DNA of 64,000 bases, taken from Cohnella baijiui (lineage in GTDB: Bacteria; Bacillota; Bacilli; Paenibacillales; Paenibacillaceae). The translations under genes were made by a program, and so were the position numbers. Below the pieces are notes generated by a model that ran no database searches, was not told the DNA's origin, and saw only the letters and a list, made by a program, of their open reading frames with translations. The DNA is taken from NCBI RefSeq assembly GCF_020731285.1, contig NZ_JAJFOW010000008.1, positions 124,001-188,000 of the forward strand, written 5' to 3'. Shown one piece after another: positions 9,082 through 17,094 of this stretch (the first letter of the stretch is position 1; every line of letters starts with the position of its first letter).

Positions 9082-9111
9082 GCCGTCTAGGAAGACGGCA
9101 AAGCCGTTTTT
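9082..9111. terminator. Possible bidirectional terminator
   Basis: Overlapping short hairpins use the same bases: GCCGTCT/AGACGGC (9082-9088 with 9093-9099), and ACGGC/GCCGT (9095-9099 with 9103-9107) followed by a T run on the plus strand. It sits just past the end of the minus-strand gene at 9117. Confidence 0.4.
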
Positions 9112-9116
9112 ACTTG

Positions 9117-9710
9117 TCAGTCGTCCATTTCTTTTCCATCGAGGATATGCGGCAAATACTTTTCAACCCTGGACGTTCGAGTTTTGGATTGCTTGGGTGC
9201 GGAGAAATATAGAATGTATGCTCTTTGCCGTCCAGGCGTTAAGGCTTCGAAGGCCGATTTCAAGTCAGGGATTTCCATGAATTTGTCTTGCAATTCCTCC
9301 GGAATGACGTATTCCTTATCCTTTTTAAAGTTCACTTGCAAACCTGCTTTTTCAACTTCAATGGCTTCATCGATATAGGTTTTGATCATAAGCTGCATCT
9401 CTTCAATTTCTTGAACGTTGGTGAACCGAATCTGACGTGCCGCCTGCACATTCTCCGTCTGTTGGATGAGAATCCCATGAGGATCCTTCAACAAGGCGCC
9501 TTTGTGGAACAGAAGCGCGCAGTACTCTTTAAATCCATGGATTAAAACGACGTTTTTATTCTGAAACGTGTAACAAGGATGCATCCACTTGAATTCTTCG
9601 TTCAACTCGCAGTCCAGAACGATTTCTCTTAACTTCTCGAATTCTCCCTTCCACTTTTTGGACCTGCTAAAATACGGGTCTATCTTGGGGTTTCTATTCT
9701 CTATGGTCAT
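9117..9710 (-). CDS. YdeI/DUF1801-family protein
   Basis: This 197-residue cytoplasmic protein has the order expected of YdeI-type proteins. A DUF1801-like fold (about 15-115) contains LNEEFKWMHPCYTF and a hydrophobic strand with LIHGFKEYCALLF. A C-terminal helical YdeI segment contains FKKDKEYVIPEEL, then FEALTPGRQRAYILYFSAPK and KTRTSRVEKY. The last stretch is the conserved end of bacteriocin-protection/OmdA-like proteins. Function is unproven. The ATG at 9710 is preceded by AGAGGTG; an upstream start would add nine residues without a good site. Confidence 0.8.
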   Translation of the reverse strand: MTIENRNPKIDPYFSRSKKWKGEFEKLREIVLDCELNEEFKWMHPCYTFQNKNVVLIHGFKEYCALLFHKGALLKDPHGILIQQTENVQAARQIRFTNVQEIEEMQLMIKTYIDEAIEVEKAGLQVNFKKDKEYVIPEELQDKFMEIPDLKSAFEALTPGRQRAYILYFSAPKQSKTRTSRVEKYLPHILDGKEMDD

Positions 9711-9805
9711 CAACGTACACCTCTTCGGATTTGACAATCTTTCAAATGTATCTCATTATAATCGACTTTTTAGAAGCAGAAAATACTTGCCGGCCATTTT
9801 CAAAT

Positions 9806-9835
9806 CGAAAAAAGCCTCGGCTATGCCGAGGCTTT
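9806..9835 (-). terminator. Intrinsic terminator of the PhyH gene
   Basis: An 11-bp stem (9811-9821 with 9825-9835) has a 3-base loop and is followed on the minus strand by TTTTTTCG. Confidence 0.85.
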
Positions 9836-9861
9836 ACCCGAATCGGATCAAGTTTTCCGAA

Positions 9862-10698
9862 TCACTTTTTGAATAGCTGAGGAAAGTAATCGTTAGCGAA
9901 CGGCTGGCCGTTGTATGGGCGCGGGCCGAGCAGCCGGATGTTGTCATGCCGCTGCACGCCGGCCCGGTAGCTCGTGCCGCCCGGCATGAGATGGGCGACC
10001 ACGGACAGACGCGGCTCGCTCGTCCGGTTTGCCCCGGAACCGTGGAACGTAAGTCCGTGATGGAAGCTGGCTTGGCCCGCTTTCAGGATACACGGCTCCT
10101 CCACCCAATCGCGTCCCCCCGCATACTTGCTCTTAAGCTCCTCCATATTTGGATTGAAGAAGGTATTGCTGTCGGGAATAAGCCCCCACTTGTGAGAGCC
10201 CAGGATCGTCATCATGCCGCCGTTCGTAAGATCCGTATCCTGCAGCGCGATCCAAACCGTGACCATATCGGGATTGTCGGAGCACTGCCAATAGCCGTAA
10301 TCCTGGTGCCAGCCGACGTTGCCGGACTTCGTTTCTTTGTCGCCGACTCCCGGCTTGTAGATGACCTGATCGTGCCAAAGGCGAATTTCGCTCGCCCCGA
10401 GCAAATCGGCGGCGAGCTCCCCGATATGGGGATCGGTCACGACGCTGCGAATCTCGTCGTTGATCCACCACCCGTTATCGAGCTTCCGCAACGCATCCGG
10501 GTTCGGATTCGGCCGATATTCGTACATCGTCAAGCCGTCTCCGTCATAATCGCCCGACCAGACGCGTTCGTGCGCTTGTCGAAGCCGCTCGATTTGATCG
10601 TCGTCGATCAGCTTCGGCGAAATCCAATAGCCGTCCCGATCGAAAATCTCCTTGTCTTGCTGCGTAATTTTGTATTGACGTTGTGCGTCTACCTTCAT
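9862..10698 (-). CDS. Phytanoyl-CoA dioxygenase (PhyH) family protein
   Basis: This 278-residue Fe(II)/2-oxoglutarate oxygenase has the facial triad readable as His and Asp in GWHQDYGYW (about 142-150) and a distal His in LTFHGSGANRT, followed by the Arg (SEPRLSV) that binds 2-oxoglutarate. It should hydroxylate a small molecule in the cytoplasm; the substrate is unknown. GAGGAGG precedes the ATG. It is divergent from an AraC-type regulator whose cupin N-terminus suggests it senses a sugar or related compound, which makes the pair a likely inducible catabolic unit. Confidence 0.9.
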   Translation of the reverse strand: MKVDAQRQYKITQQDKEIFDRDGYWISPKLIDDDQIERLRQAHERVWSGDYDGDGLTMYEYRPNPNPDALRKLDNGWWINDEIRSVVTDPHIGELAADLLGASEIRLWHDQVIYKPGVGDKETKSGNVGWHQDYGYWQCSDNPDMVTVWIALQDTDLTNGGMMTILGSHKWGLIPDSNTFFNPNMEELKSKYAGGRDWVEEPCILKAGQASFHHGLTFHGSGANRTSEPRLSVVAHLMPGGTSYRAGVQRHDNIRLLGPRPYNGQPFANDYFPQLFKK

Positions 10699-10752
10699 TC
10701 CTGATGACCTCCTCGGTTAGATTGGTTTCATCATAATCGATCGCCGATACCG

Positions 10753-10781
10753 TTGACGATCATCCGAGTGCAGAGTAGTAT
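10753..10781 (+). promoter_or_regulatory. Sigma-A promoter of the AraC gene
   Basis: TTGACG (10753-10758) and TAGTAT (10776-10781) are separated by 17 bases. Transcription would begin near 10788, which favours translation from 10823 over 10796. Confidence 0.65.
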
Positions 10782-10822
10782 CAGAAACAAATGGTATGAA
10801 TCCATACATCAAGGTGAGCGGG

Positions 10823-11698
10823 ATGACGGAGAAGCAGCAAATTAGATGGACGTTCGATTGCAATCGAGATGGCATCATCGACGGCGTGTCGGAGCTGCTG
10901 GTCGTCGGATTCGACGAACCGCGTACGGCATTGCCGCTGCCTTATCATGAGCATAACGGTTTTGAATTCGTACTGGTCGAGCGCGGCCGCGTCGGCTGGG
11001 AGCTGGGCGGAAGCCTTTATGAGACCGGTGCCGGCGACGTGTTCCATACCGCGCCAGGGGAGCTCCATCGCGCCGGCTACAATGCGATCGAGCCGAGCCG
11101 CTTCTGGTGGCTCATCGTCACGCCCCCCGAGAAGGACCATTGGCTGCGCCTGCCGCCGAAAGAGATCAAGCAGTTCTCGCGCGCCTTTGCCGCTCTGCCT
11201 CGGGTCGTTCATACCGGCCTGGACCCGGTTGTCTCCTTCGGGGAATTGCGCCGTTCGCTGATGTCTGCGACGCTCCTCCAATCGACGATGATTAGAAACG
11301 CCCTGCTGGGGCTGCTGCTGCAAATCGTACATCCGAAGCAGCTGGCTGCCGGCATCGCCGACGACCTGCGTCAGCCGCTGTCCGCGCTGATTCAGCGTAT
11401 CGAAGCGGAGCCGGAGTGGCGCCCCTCCGTCGATGAGATGGCCGCTTGCATCCGGATCAGCCCGTCGCACTTTTTCCGATGCTTTCAGGACTACACCGGG
11501 TTCAGTCCGATGGCGTACCTGGAACGCTCGCGCGTGAAGAAAGCGTGCGAGCGGCTCGTAGGCACGGACGATTCGGTCACCGTCATATCGGGCGAATTGG
11601 GCTATGCATCCAGCCAGCATTTTGCTACGGCGTTCAAGCGTCTCACCGGCATGACGCCACTGCAGTGGCGCAAATCGCAGGGCGCTACGACCCGGTAA
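10823..11698 (+). CDS. AraC-family transcriptional regulator
   Basis: This 291-residue regulator has an N-terminal cupin sensor (about 15-150) with LPYHEHNGFEFVLVERG and AGDVFHTAPGELHR, and a C-terminal double helix-turn-helix (about 190-288) with DEMAACIRISPSHFFRCF, FSPMAYLERSRVKKACE and GELGYASSQHFATAFKRL. It should bind a small ligand and control the divergent PhyH gene. I chose ATG 10823, preceded by AAGGTGAG, over ATG 10796, which has no site and lies almost at the predicted transcript start. Its last 97 bases are overlapped on the opposite strand by the CapA-like gene. Confidence 0.9.
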   Translation: MTEKQQIRWTFDCNRDGIIDGVSELLVVGFDEPRTALPLPYHEHNGFEFVLVERGRVGWELGGSLYETGAGDVFHTAPGELHRAGYNAIEPSRFWWLIVTPPEKDHWLRLPPKEIKQFSRAFAALPRVVHTGLDPVVSFGELRRSLMSATLLQSTMIRNALLGLLLQIVHPKQLAAGIADDLRQPLSALIQRIEAEPEWRPSVDEMAACIRISPSHFFRCFQDYTGFSPMAYLERSRVKKACERLVGTDDSVTVISGELGYASSQHFATAFKRLTGMTPLQWRKSQGATTR

Positions 11699-12588
11699 AC
11701 GCCTTTCTTGCCTATCTTTTGCAAAATGCGGGTGGGCACACGGGACATTTCCACCACATCCGTGATTCCTTTTGCGTTTTTCACCAACGTTAACCTCAAG
11801 ATGGTGCCTCGCAGTCTTGCGGTATGCCGGGGGAGTTCGGTGGATACGAAATTTCCAAGCGAAGACGCCGCTACCCGATTTCGAATCTGGCCGTCGACAT
11901 CCTTCACCTTAAACATTCGTATCGGATGCAGCACGTGGGGATGCGCCCCCAGCACTACATTTACGCCATGATGGAACAACAGCTGCATGAACCGGATTTG
12001 GTTGCGGTCGGGAGAGGTTCGAAATTCCTTCCCGAAATGCAGGCAAGCGATGATAAAATCCGATTTGCTCTTCATGCTGCGCACGTCCGCTATCACTTTT
12101 TTTCGGTTTAGACGGTTGACTGACCACGGCTCCGGTACGGGGATCCCGTTCGTTCCTTTCGTATAAGCCAATATTCCGATTTTGATTCCCTTTACGTTTA
12201 CGATCAGTTGCCGGCGGGCTTCCCGGGCGGTACGATACGTCCCCGTATGTCGCAGGCCGTGTCGATCGAGGACGTTTAAAGTCCGTTTCAATCCGGACTT
12301 TTTCCCGTCCATGCAGTGGTTGTTGGCCGTGCTTAATACATCGAAGCCCAGATTCCGGATCGTGGCCGCGAATTTGTCCGGGGCGCTGAACAACAGTTTT
12401 CCGGGTTTCTCGCGAAAATGGCTGCCGGAAAAGGTCGTCTCCAAATTGCCTATCGTTAAATCGGGTTTGCGCAGATAGGGTTTCACTTTGGCGAAAATAG
12501 GGGCGAATCCGCCTTCCCGTGCGGCCGAAGCGATCATCTTCTTTTTCATCAACAAATCCCCGACTGCAGCGATGGTGATTTTCGTCAA
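11602..12588 (-). CDS. CapA-family protein (poly-gamma-glutamate synthesis / metallophosphatase fold)
   Basis: This 328-residue protein has CapA motifs in order: AAVGDLLMKKKM near the N-terminus, TIGNLETTFSGS, FDVLSTANNHCMDGKKSG, IACLHFGKEF and VVLGAHPHVLHP. These His, Asp and Asn residues form a calcineurin-like metal site. No signal peptide is visible, unlike the CapA-like protein at 17853. A TTG start at 12588 is preferred because AAAGGAG lies 8 bases upstream; the ATG at 12606 lies before that site. The C-terminal ~30 residues are antisense to the AraC helix-turn-helix and look unlike CapA, so an original stop may have been lost. Confidence 0.85.
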   Translation of the reverse strand: MTKITIAAVGDLLMKKKMIASAAREGGFAPIFAKVKPYLRKPDLTIGNLETTFSGSHFREKPGKLLFSAPDKFAATIRNLGFDVLSTANNHCMDGKKSGLKRTLNVLDRHGLRHTGTYRTAREARRQLIVNVKGIKIGILAYTKGTNGIPVPEPWSVNRLNRKKVIADVRSMKSKSDFIIACLHFGKEFRTSPDRNQIRFMQLLFHHGVNVVLGAHPHVLHPIRMFKVKDVDGQIRNRVAASSLGNFVSTELPRHTARLRGTILRLTLVKNAKGITDVVEMSRVPTRILQKIGKKGVYRVVAPCDLRHCSGVMPVRRLNAVAKCWLDA

Positions 12589-12659
12589 CCCATCCACTCC
12601 TTTCACGATACTTTATTCGATCGAAAAGCGGATGGTTTGCAAGTTGGGTCCCCTCGATG

Positions 12660-13395
12660 CGGTCAGAAGAGTCATAACCACCGGCTTAGCCGGTGGCTTC
12701 CATCAGCCCTATAAGGGCATGTTACAAGCAAGCGCCTAAAAGGCGCACTGAAGATCTGCCAACCGCGTGTTGCCACGGGCGAGCCCCTGAAAAGGGGCCT
12801 CGTTACCTGCCCTTTTTCGCCGACTCACCCGTAAACGGGTCGATCAGTTCTTTCATCGTTAGTTGTTCATAATTTTTGTCCTCGACCATCTGGTTACGGA
12901 TATACTCTTCTATTACCTTTTTATTTCGCCCCACTGTATCTACGAAGTATCCTCTACACCAAAATTGTCGGCTCCCATATCGATATTTCATATTGGCGAA
13001 TTTATCAAAAATCATTAGTGAGCTTTTGCCTTTCAGATAGCCCATAAATTCCGACACGCTCAATTTTGGCGGAATGCTCACCAACATATGGATGTGATCG
13101 GGACATGCTTCAGCTTCGATGATTTCAACACCTTTTCGCTCACACAACTCCCGAAGTATCTTTCCGATTTCTCTCTTTAACTTTCCGTATATCACTTGTC
13201 TTCGATACTTTGGTGCAAATACGACGTGATATTTGCAGTTCCATTTGGTGTGTGCTAGACTGCTCTTGTCCATTCCCTTGTCCTCCTTGACTGATGTAGC
13301 GGTTGGCAGACCGGCTATCATCTTAGCATGGAGTTCAAGGGATTTTTACTCATAGCTATAAGCTTTTGGAACCCCCAGTCGAACTGGGGGTTTTC
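12660..13395 (-). mobile_element. IS200/IS605-family insertion sequence (tnpA only)
   Basis: One transposase gene is bounded by subterminal hairpins. Downstream, CCACCGG/CCGGTGG lies near 12680-12697; upstream, a 10-bp hairpin pairs 13370-13379 with 13383-13392. IS200-type elements lack inverted terminal repeats and target duplications, so the exact ends cannot be set and the limits are approximate. The upstream hairpin would shield tnpA from read-through. The element sits directly behind the terminator of the 13458 gene. No tnpB or accessory RNA gene is present. Confidence 0.8.
12803..13273 (-). CDS. tnpA: IS200/IS605-family transposase TnpA
   Basis: This 156-residue Y1 HUH transposase has N-terminal KYHVVFAPKYRRQV, the metal-binding HUH motif as DHIHMLVSIPP, the conserved RQFWCRGYFVDTVG block and the catalytic Tyr in the C-terminal helix (EEYIRNQ). 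It acts by single-strand excision and insertion guided by subterminal hairpins. ATG 13273 is chosen because AAGGAGG lies upstream; the open frame extends 16 codons further without family similarity. Length is normal and there are no stops, so it may be active. Confidence 0.95.
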   Translation of the reverse strand: MDKSSLAHTKWNCKYHVVFAPKYRRQVIYGKLKREIGKILRELCERKGVEIIEAEACPDHIHMLVSIPPKLSVSEFMGYLKGKSSLMIFDKFANMKYRYGSRQFWCRGYFVDTVGRNKKVIEEYIRNQMVEDKNYEQLTMKELIDPFTGESAKKGR

Positions 13396-13401
13396 GTATA
13401 C

Positions 13402-13430
13402 AAAAAGCCCAAGCCTGAAACGGCTTGGGC
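13402..13430 (-). terminator. Intrinsic terminator of the 13458 gene
   Basis: A 9-bp stem (13407-13415 with 13422-13430) and a 6-base loop are followed on the minus strand by TTTTTG. The IS200-type element begins immediately beyond the U tract. Confidence 0.8.
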
Positions 13431-13457
13431 GGTGACTCCTTCGAAACCGGGAACCGG

Positions 13458-13748
13458 TTATTGCTCGACGACGACATCATATTTCTCGGCGACGGTATGA
13501 AAGAGGTAATTCTCGATATTCTCGAAATCCCCAAGCTTGTCGCTGGAGATGACGATCGGCTCCTCCATCCCTCTGACGGAGACCTTGATCCCTTCTACCT
13601 CGACCGTCCGCAGCAGTTTTCTTACCGGTTCCTTCACCTTCTCCAACCGGTCGATCTTCATATACTCGATCTTTCTGGGCGACTTTTCCTTCTCCAACAT
13701 GAGCACCATTTCTGTCGCATCCAAGTTGACATCCACCGCTCTTTGCAT
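13458..13748 (-). CDS. Conserved hypothetical protein, 96 residues
   Basis: A short cytoplasmic protein rich in E, K and V begins MQRAVDVNLDATEMVLMLEK and contains RKIEYMKIDRLEKVKEPVRK. No family is recognised. Alternating hydrophobic positions suggest a small alpha/beta fold. AAAGGAGG sits 9 bases before the ATG at 13748; the frame is open further upstream, but that part runs into the divergent response-regulator region. A clean terminator follows at 13402-13430. It is divergent from the VanR-like regulator at 13896, so the two share an intergenic control region. Confidence 0.7.
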   Translation of the reverse strand: MQRAVDVNLDATEMVLMLEKEKSPRKIEYMKIDRLEKVKEPVRKLLRTVEVEGIKVSVRGMEEPIVISSDKLGDFENIENYLFHTVAEKYDVVVEQ

Positions 13749-13895
13749 AAATGAATGTCCTCCTTTGATTATCCCCATTGAGGGGACAGAATTGACGTGC
13801 TTACCCTCTATTAAACACGAGGGCGAAGTTTGAAACAGTTTTATTTTTGGCAATGTGGCGCGTCTTCGGTTATCTTGGAGAAGGAGGGTGATCGC

Positions 13896-14552
13896 GTGGG
13901 ACGAACCATTCTTATCGTCGAAGACGACATTCATATCTCGAAAATGATCAAGATGAACTTGAATATCGTGGGCTACGAAACCGAAGAAGCATACGACGGG
14001 CTGACCGGACTCGACGCCGTCCGGCAGCGCAAATTCGATCTCGTCCTGCTCGACGCGATGATTCCCGGTCTGGACGGCTTCGCGCTCATGGAGAAGATCC
14101 GGCCGCTCGGCATCCCCGTCATCTTCCTCACCGCGAAGAACGCCGTCACCGACAAGGTGAACGGGCTGAAGCTCGGTGCCGACGACTACATGGTCAAGCC
14201 GTTCGAAGCGATCGAGCTGCTGGCACGGATCGAGACGGTGCTCCGCCGCTACGGCAAGGAAGAGAACGTCCTCGCCTTTCAGGACGTTCGGGTGTCGCTC
14301 GACAAGCGCGAGGCGACGCTATACGGCTCGCCGGTAGATCTGACGCCTAAGGAATTCGATCTGCTCGTCGTGCTGCTGAAGAACAAGAACATCGCCCTCT
14401 CGCGCGAGCAGTTCCTCGACAAGGTGTGGGGCGCGGACTATTACGGCGAGACGAGAACGGTGGACATGCATATCAAGTCGCTCCGCAAAAAGCTCAACTG
14501 GCAGGAGCAAATCAAGACGATCTACAAGATTGGCTACCGGCTGGAGGATTAA
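13896..14552 (+). CDS. OmpR-family response regulator (VanR-like)
   Basis: This 218-residue regulator has a receiver domain (1-112) with ILIVEDDIHIS, the phospho-Asp in LVLLDAMIPGLDG and the conserved Lys in DDYMVKPFEA. The C-terminal winged helix (about 125-217) contains LTPKEFDLLVVLL, the recognition segment TRTVDMHIKSLRKKL and the final IYKIGYRLE. A GTG start at 13896 is chosen because AAGGAGGGTGAT precedes it. It is followed after 4 bases by its kinase, then a lipoprotein. The nearby VanY-like gene suggests that the envelope is its target. Confidence 0.92.
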   Translation: MGRTILIVEDDIHISKMIKMNLNIVGYETEEAYDGLTGLDAVRQRKFDLVLLDAMIPGLDGFALMEKIRPLGIPVIFLTAKNAVTDKVNGLKLGADDYMVKPFEAIELLARIETVLRRYGKEENVLAFQDVRVSLDKREATLYGSPVDLTPKEFDLLVVLLKNKNIALSREQFLDKVWGADYYGETRTVDMHIKSLRKKLNWQEQIKTIYKIGYRLED

Positions 14553-14556
14553 CGAC

Positions 14557-15999
14557 ATGAAGTTCTGGCAGAAGATCTGTCTATTCTCGATCCTCGCGTT
14601 CGTCATCGTCTTCAATGCCGCCTCCATCATGGTCATCGAACGGAATCACAGCAAGCTGCTGCAGCAAGTGATCGACAATACGCTGAGCGAGCACCTGAAC
14701 ATCCTCTCCGGCGTGGACGCGGTCGTGCCTGTGCTCCGGATCTACGACTCCCTGGACTACGAGAAGACGGTGCTCTCCAACATCGCGAGCACCTTCGTCG
14801 CGCGGAGCGGCGACGCGGCCAACTATCTGGAGATCGCGAACGCCGCTCAAGGCGTCGTCTACAGCAACCTCGACTTCGCGATGCCGAAGGATCGGGCTGA
14901 ATTAACCGGGTTAACGACCGACGAGACAAAGTACATTCTACGGGATCTCGGCCATCGGACACTGCTTTTCACGACGAACAAGAAGACCGTGAACGACAAG
15001 GACTATGTCTTCACCTATATCAAGGACGTGACCTCCTTGTACGCGGAACGGGTAGATCAGTATCAATTTTTCGTCAAGGTGGATATCGGCGCCTGCCTCC
15101 TCTTCGTACTGGCGATGTACTTCATCAGCCGCGGCTTGACCAAGCCCATCGATCATATGGTCGGCACGGCCCGGGTCATCGCCAAGGGCGGCTTCTCCGA
15201 ACGCGTCGCCCTGAAGTCGAAGGACGAGCTCGGCGTGCTCGCCAGCAACTTTAATGAGATGGCTGCCGTCGTGGAGGGCAAAATCAACGAGCTGGAATGG
15301 AACAACAACGAGAAACAGCGGTTCATCAACAACATCGCGCACGAGCTGAAGACGCCGCTGACCTCGATTATCGGCTATTCCAGCTATTTGCGACTGACCA
15401 AGTACGACGAGGCAACTTTCCTCGACGGCCTGGAAGTCATCTATTCGGAGGCCAAGCGATTGGAGTCCCTGTCGACCAAGCTCATGGATCTGGTCCTGCT
15501 GCGCCGCGACGAGTTCCCGTTGGCGCCGGGCCGACTCGCCGCCGTTCTGGACGAAATGGAGCCCGCCTTGGCGATGAGGGCGAAGGAGAAGCGGATACAG
15601 GTCTTGATCACCGCCGAAGACGGCGAGCTCCCGATGGACGAGGACCTGATCAAGATTCTCGTCTTCAATTTGGCGGACAACGCGATCAAGGCTTCGCCCG
15701 AAGGTGGACGCATCGAGATTTGCGCCTATCGGGACGGCGCTACTCACGTATTGGAAGTGCGCGATGAAGGCGCCGGCATCGCTCAGGAGCATCTGGAACG
15801 GATCTTCGAGCCCTTCTATATGGCGGACAAGTCCAGGACCAGAAGCCGCGAAGGGGCAGGGCTCGGGCTGTCGATCTGCAAGAGCATCGCGGAGATCCAC
15901 CATGCCGCGCTGAAGGCGGTCAGCACCGAAAACGAGGGGACGACGATCAGAGTCGTATTCGAGGGAGTTCTGCAATCCCGACAGGAGGTGGAAGCGTGA
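14557..15999 (+). CDS. Sensor histidine kinase with large extracytoplasmic domain
   Basis: This 480-residue membrane kinase has a transmembrane helix at about 5-27 and a second at about 173-192, flanking a ~145-residue external sensor domain. A HAMP region follows, then HisKA with its His in NNIAHELKTPLTSI, then HATPase with LADNAIKASPEGG (N box), VRDEGAGIA (G1) and REGAGLGLSICK (G2). GGAGGAT precedes ATG 14557. Its stop overlaps the GTG start of the downstream lipoprotein, so the three genes are coupled. The ligand is probably an envelope or extracellular signal, but no sensor family is recognised. Confidence 0.92.
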   Translation: MKFWQKICLFSILAFVIVFNAASIMVIERNHSKLLQQVIDNTLSEHLNILSGVDAVVPVLRIYDSLDYEKTVLSNIASTFVARSGDAANYLEIANAAQGVVYSNLDFAMPKDRAELTGLTTDETKYILRDLGHRTLLFTTNKKTVNDKDYVFTYIKDVTSLYAERVDQYQFFVKVDIGACLLFVLAMYFISRGLTKPIDHMVGTARVIAKGGFSERVALKSKDELGVLASNFNEMAAVVEGKINELEWNNNEKQRFINNIAHELKTPLTSIIGYSSYLRLTKYDEATFLDGLEVIYSEAKRLESLSTKLMDLVLLRRDEFPLAPGRLAAVLDEMEPALAMRAKEKRIQVLITAEDGELPMDEDLIKILVFNLADNAIKASPEGGRIEICAYRDGATHVLEVRDEGAGIAQEHLERIFEPFYMADKSRTRSREGAGLGLSICKSIAEIHHAALKAVSTENEGTTIRVVFEGVLQSRQEVEA

Positions 16000-16757
16000 C
16001 GAAGACTATGCTGAAAATCATGTTGCTCGCCTGCTGCGCTACGCTGACACTTCTATCGGCGGGCTGCGGTGCCTTCTACCAGCCGATCGAGAAGGACACG
16101 GTCATGGCGCGCAAGATCAACAAGCAGCAGCCGAATCCGCCCGCCGCTTACGAAGGCATCCTTTCGACGGAGGCGGCCAAAAATGTTAGCGTCAACGCGA
16201 TGGCGAAGTATCTGGACTTGCATGCGGAGAAAGAGGCGCTCTCGTTCGAGGTGCTGTCCGTCGACGCGCCGTCCATCAATCAAGCGATGGCGAATTTGAA
16301 CGGCCTGCAAGACGACGCGAGAACAAAGTTCGCGGCTCGCGGCGAGGGGGCGGAATCGCTCATGAAAAGTCCCGTGTACTTCGTTACCATCAACTACAAG
16401 GAGCATGACACCGAGCGGATCACCGTGATTCTGCAGGCCGAGACGGGCGAAGTGCTCGGGATCGCCTTGCACGATTCCCAGGCAAGCGTCATTCAGGCGC
16501 CGTCCAAGCTGAGCGAGACGCAGATCAAGCAGATCGCCGACGATTATCTGAGAAATATCGGCTATGACATGTCCAAGCTCGAGACGGATGACGTTTACGC
16601 CTACTACGGGACGATATCGGGATTTTTTTACCGGGCCAAGGATAGCAAGCACATCGTGGTCAACCTGCTTGTGGATTTGCGGTCGCAGAAGGTCATCAGC
16701 TTCATGAAGGACGAAATGGTTGGCTTGCAGTTCTACAATCCATACTTGAAGAAATAA
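15996..16757 (+). CDS. Lipoprotein coupled to the VanRS-like system
   Basis: This 253-residue protein has a type II signal peptide (hydrophobic stretch, then lipobox LSAGC), so it is anchored outside the membrane. The mature part is mixed alpha/beta, with two similar stretches around YFVTINYKEH and VVNLLVDLRSQKVIS that suggest a PepSY-like or tandem fold; this is tentative. The GTG start overlaps the kinase stop by 4 bases. Lipoproteins in this position often modulate the neighbouring sensor, which is an inference here. No terminator with a U run follows. Confidence 0.75.
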   Translation: MTKTMLKIMLLACCATLTLLSAGCGAFYQPIEKDTVMARKINKQQPNPPAAYEGILSTEAAKNVSVNAMAKYLDLHAEKEALSFEVLSVDAPSINQAMANLNGLQDDARTKFAARGEGAESLMKSPVYFVTINYKEHDTERITVILQAETGEVLGIALHDSQASVIQAPSKLSETQIKQIADDYLRNIGYDMSKLETDDVYAYYGTISGFFYRAKDSKHIVVNLLVDLRSQKVISFMKDEMVGLQFYNPYLKK

Positions 16758-16824
16758 ATACGCGAATGACGCGGACGCGCTCCGTCACAATCGGACGCGT
16801 ATAGGCGCGCGCACGACGAAGTGT

Positions 16825-16917
16825 CTCGAAGAGGGAGTTCGAGACTCCCGCTTTGGCGTTCGCGCGATAATTCGCCTCGAAGAGGGAGTCCTGGACTCCC
16901 TCTTTGGCGTTTGCGCA
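16825..16917. repeat. Two 42-bp hairpin repeats with 51-bp period
   Basis: Units at 16825-16866 and 16876-16917 share most bases. Each contains an inverted repeat; in the second, 16880-16889 pairs perfectly with 16895-16904. The period is 51 bases (17 codons), and the minus strand stays open in all three frames across both units, encoding a repeated ANAK/GV/SLFE-type peptide. No gene is assigned here. The rest of 16758-17094 is GC-rich non-coding sequence, with the leader of the next unit at its end. Confidence 0.7.
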
Positions 16918-17094
16918 CGTTCGCGCGGCGATGTAGCACCATGTGTCGTGCGGTGCACGATGCTTTGGCCACACACTCGCTCCCCCTCCCCACCTTTTAC
17001 AACTTCGTTACAACTCGATCGCACTTCCTATATATCCTTATCCTACACTTGAATCTATCAATTCCATTCGATTCGAAGATAAGGAGTCCTAGCC

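Noticed and set aside
12640..12800. omega-RNA or tnpB remnant beside the IS200-type element
   Set aside because: Only short hairpins are present and no TnpB motifs are visible in any frame.
14938..15975. 345-residue minus-strand frame opposite the 14557 kinase
   Set aside because: Antisense shadow of a high-GC gene with HisKA and HATPase motifs.
16825..16917. CRISPR-like array from two spaced repeats
   Set aside because: Only two copies, each an internal hairpin of 42 bp with a 9-bp gap, and no cas genes.
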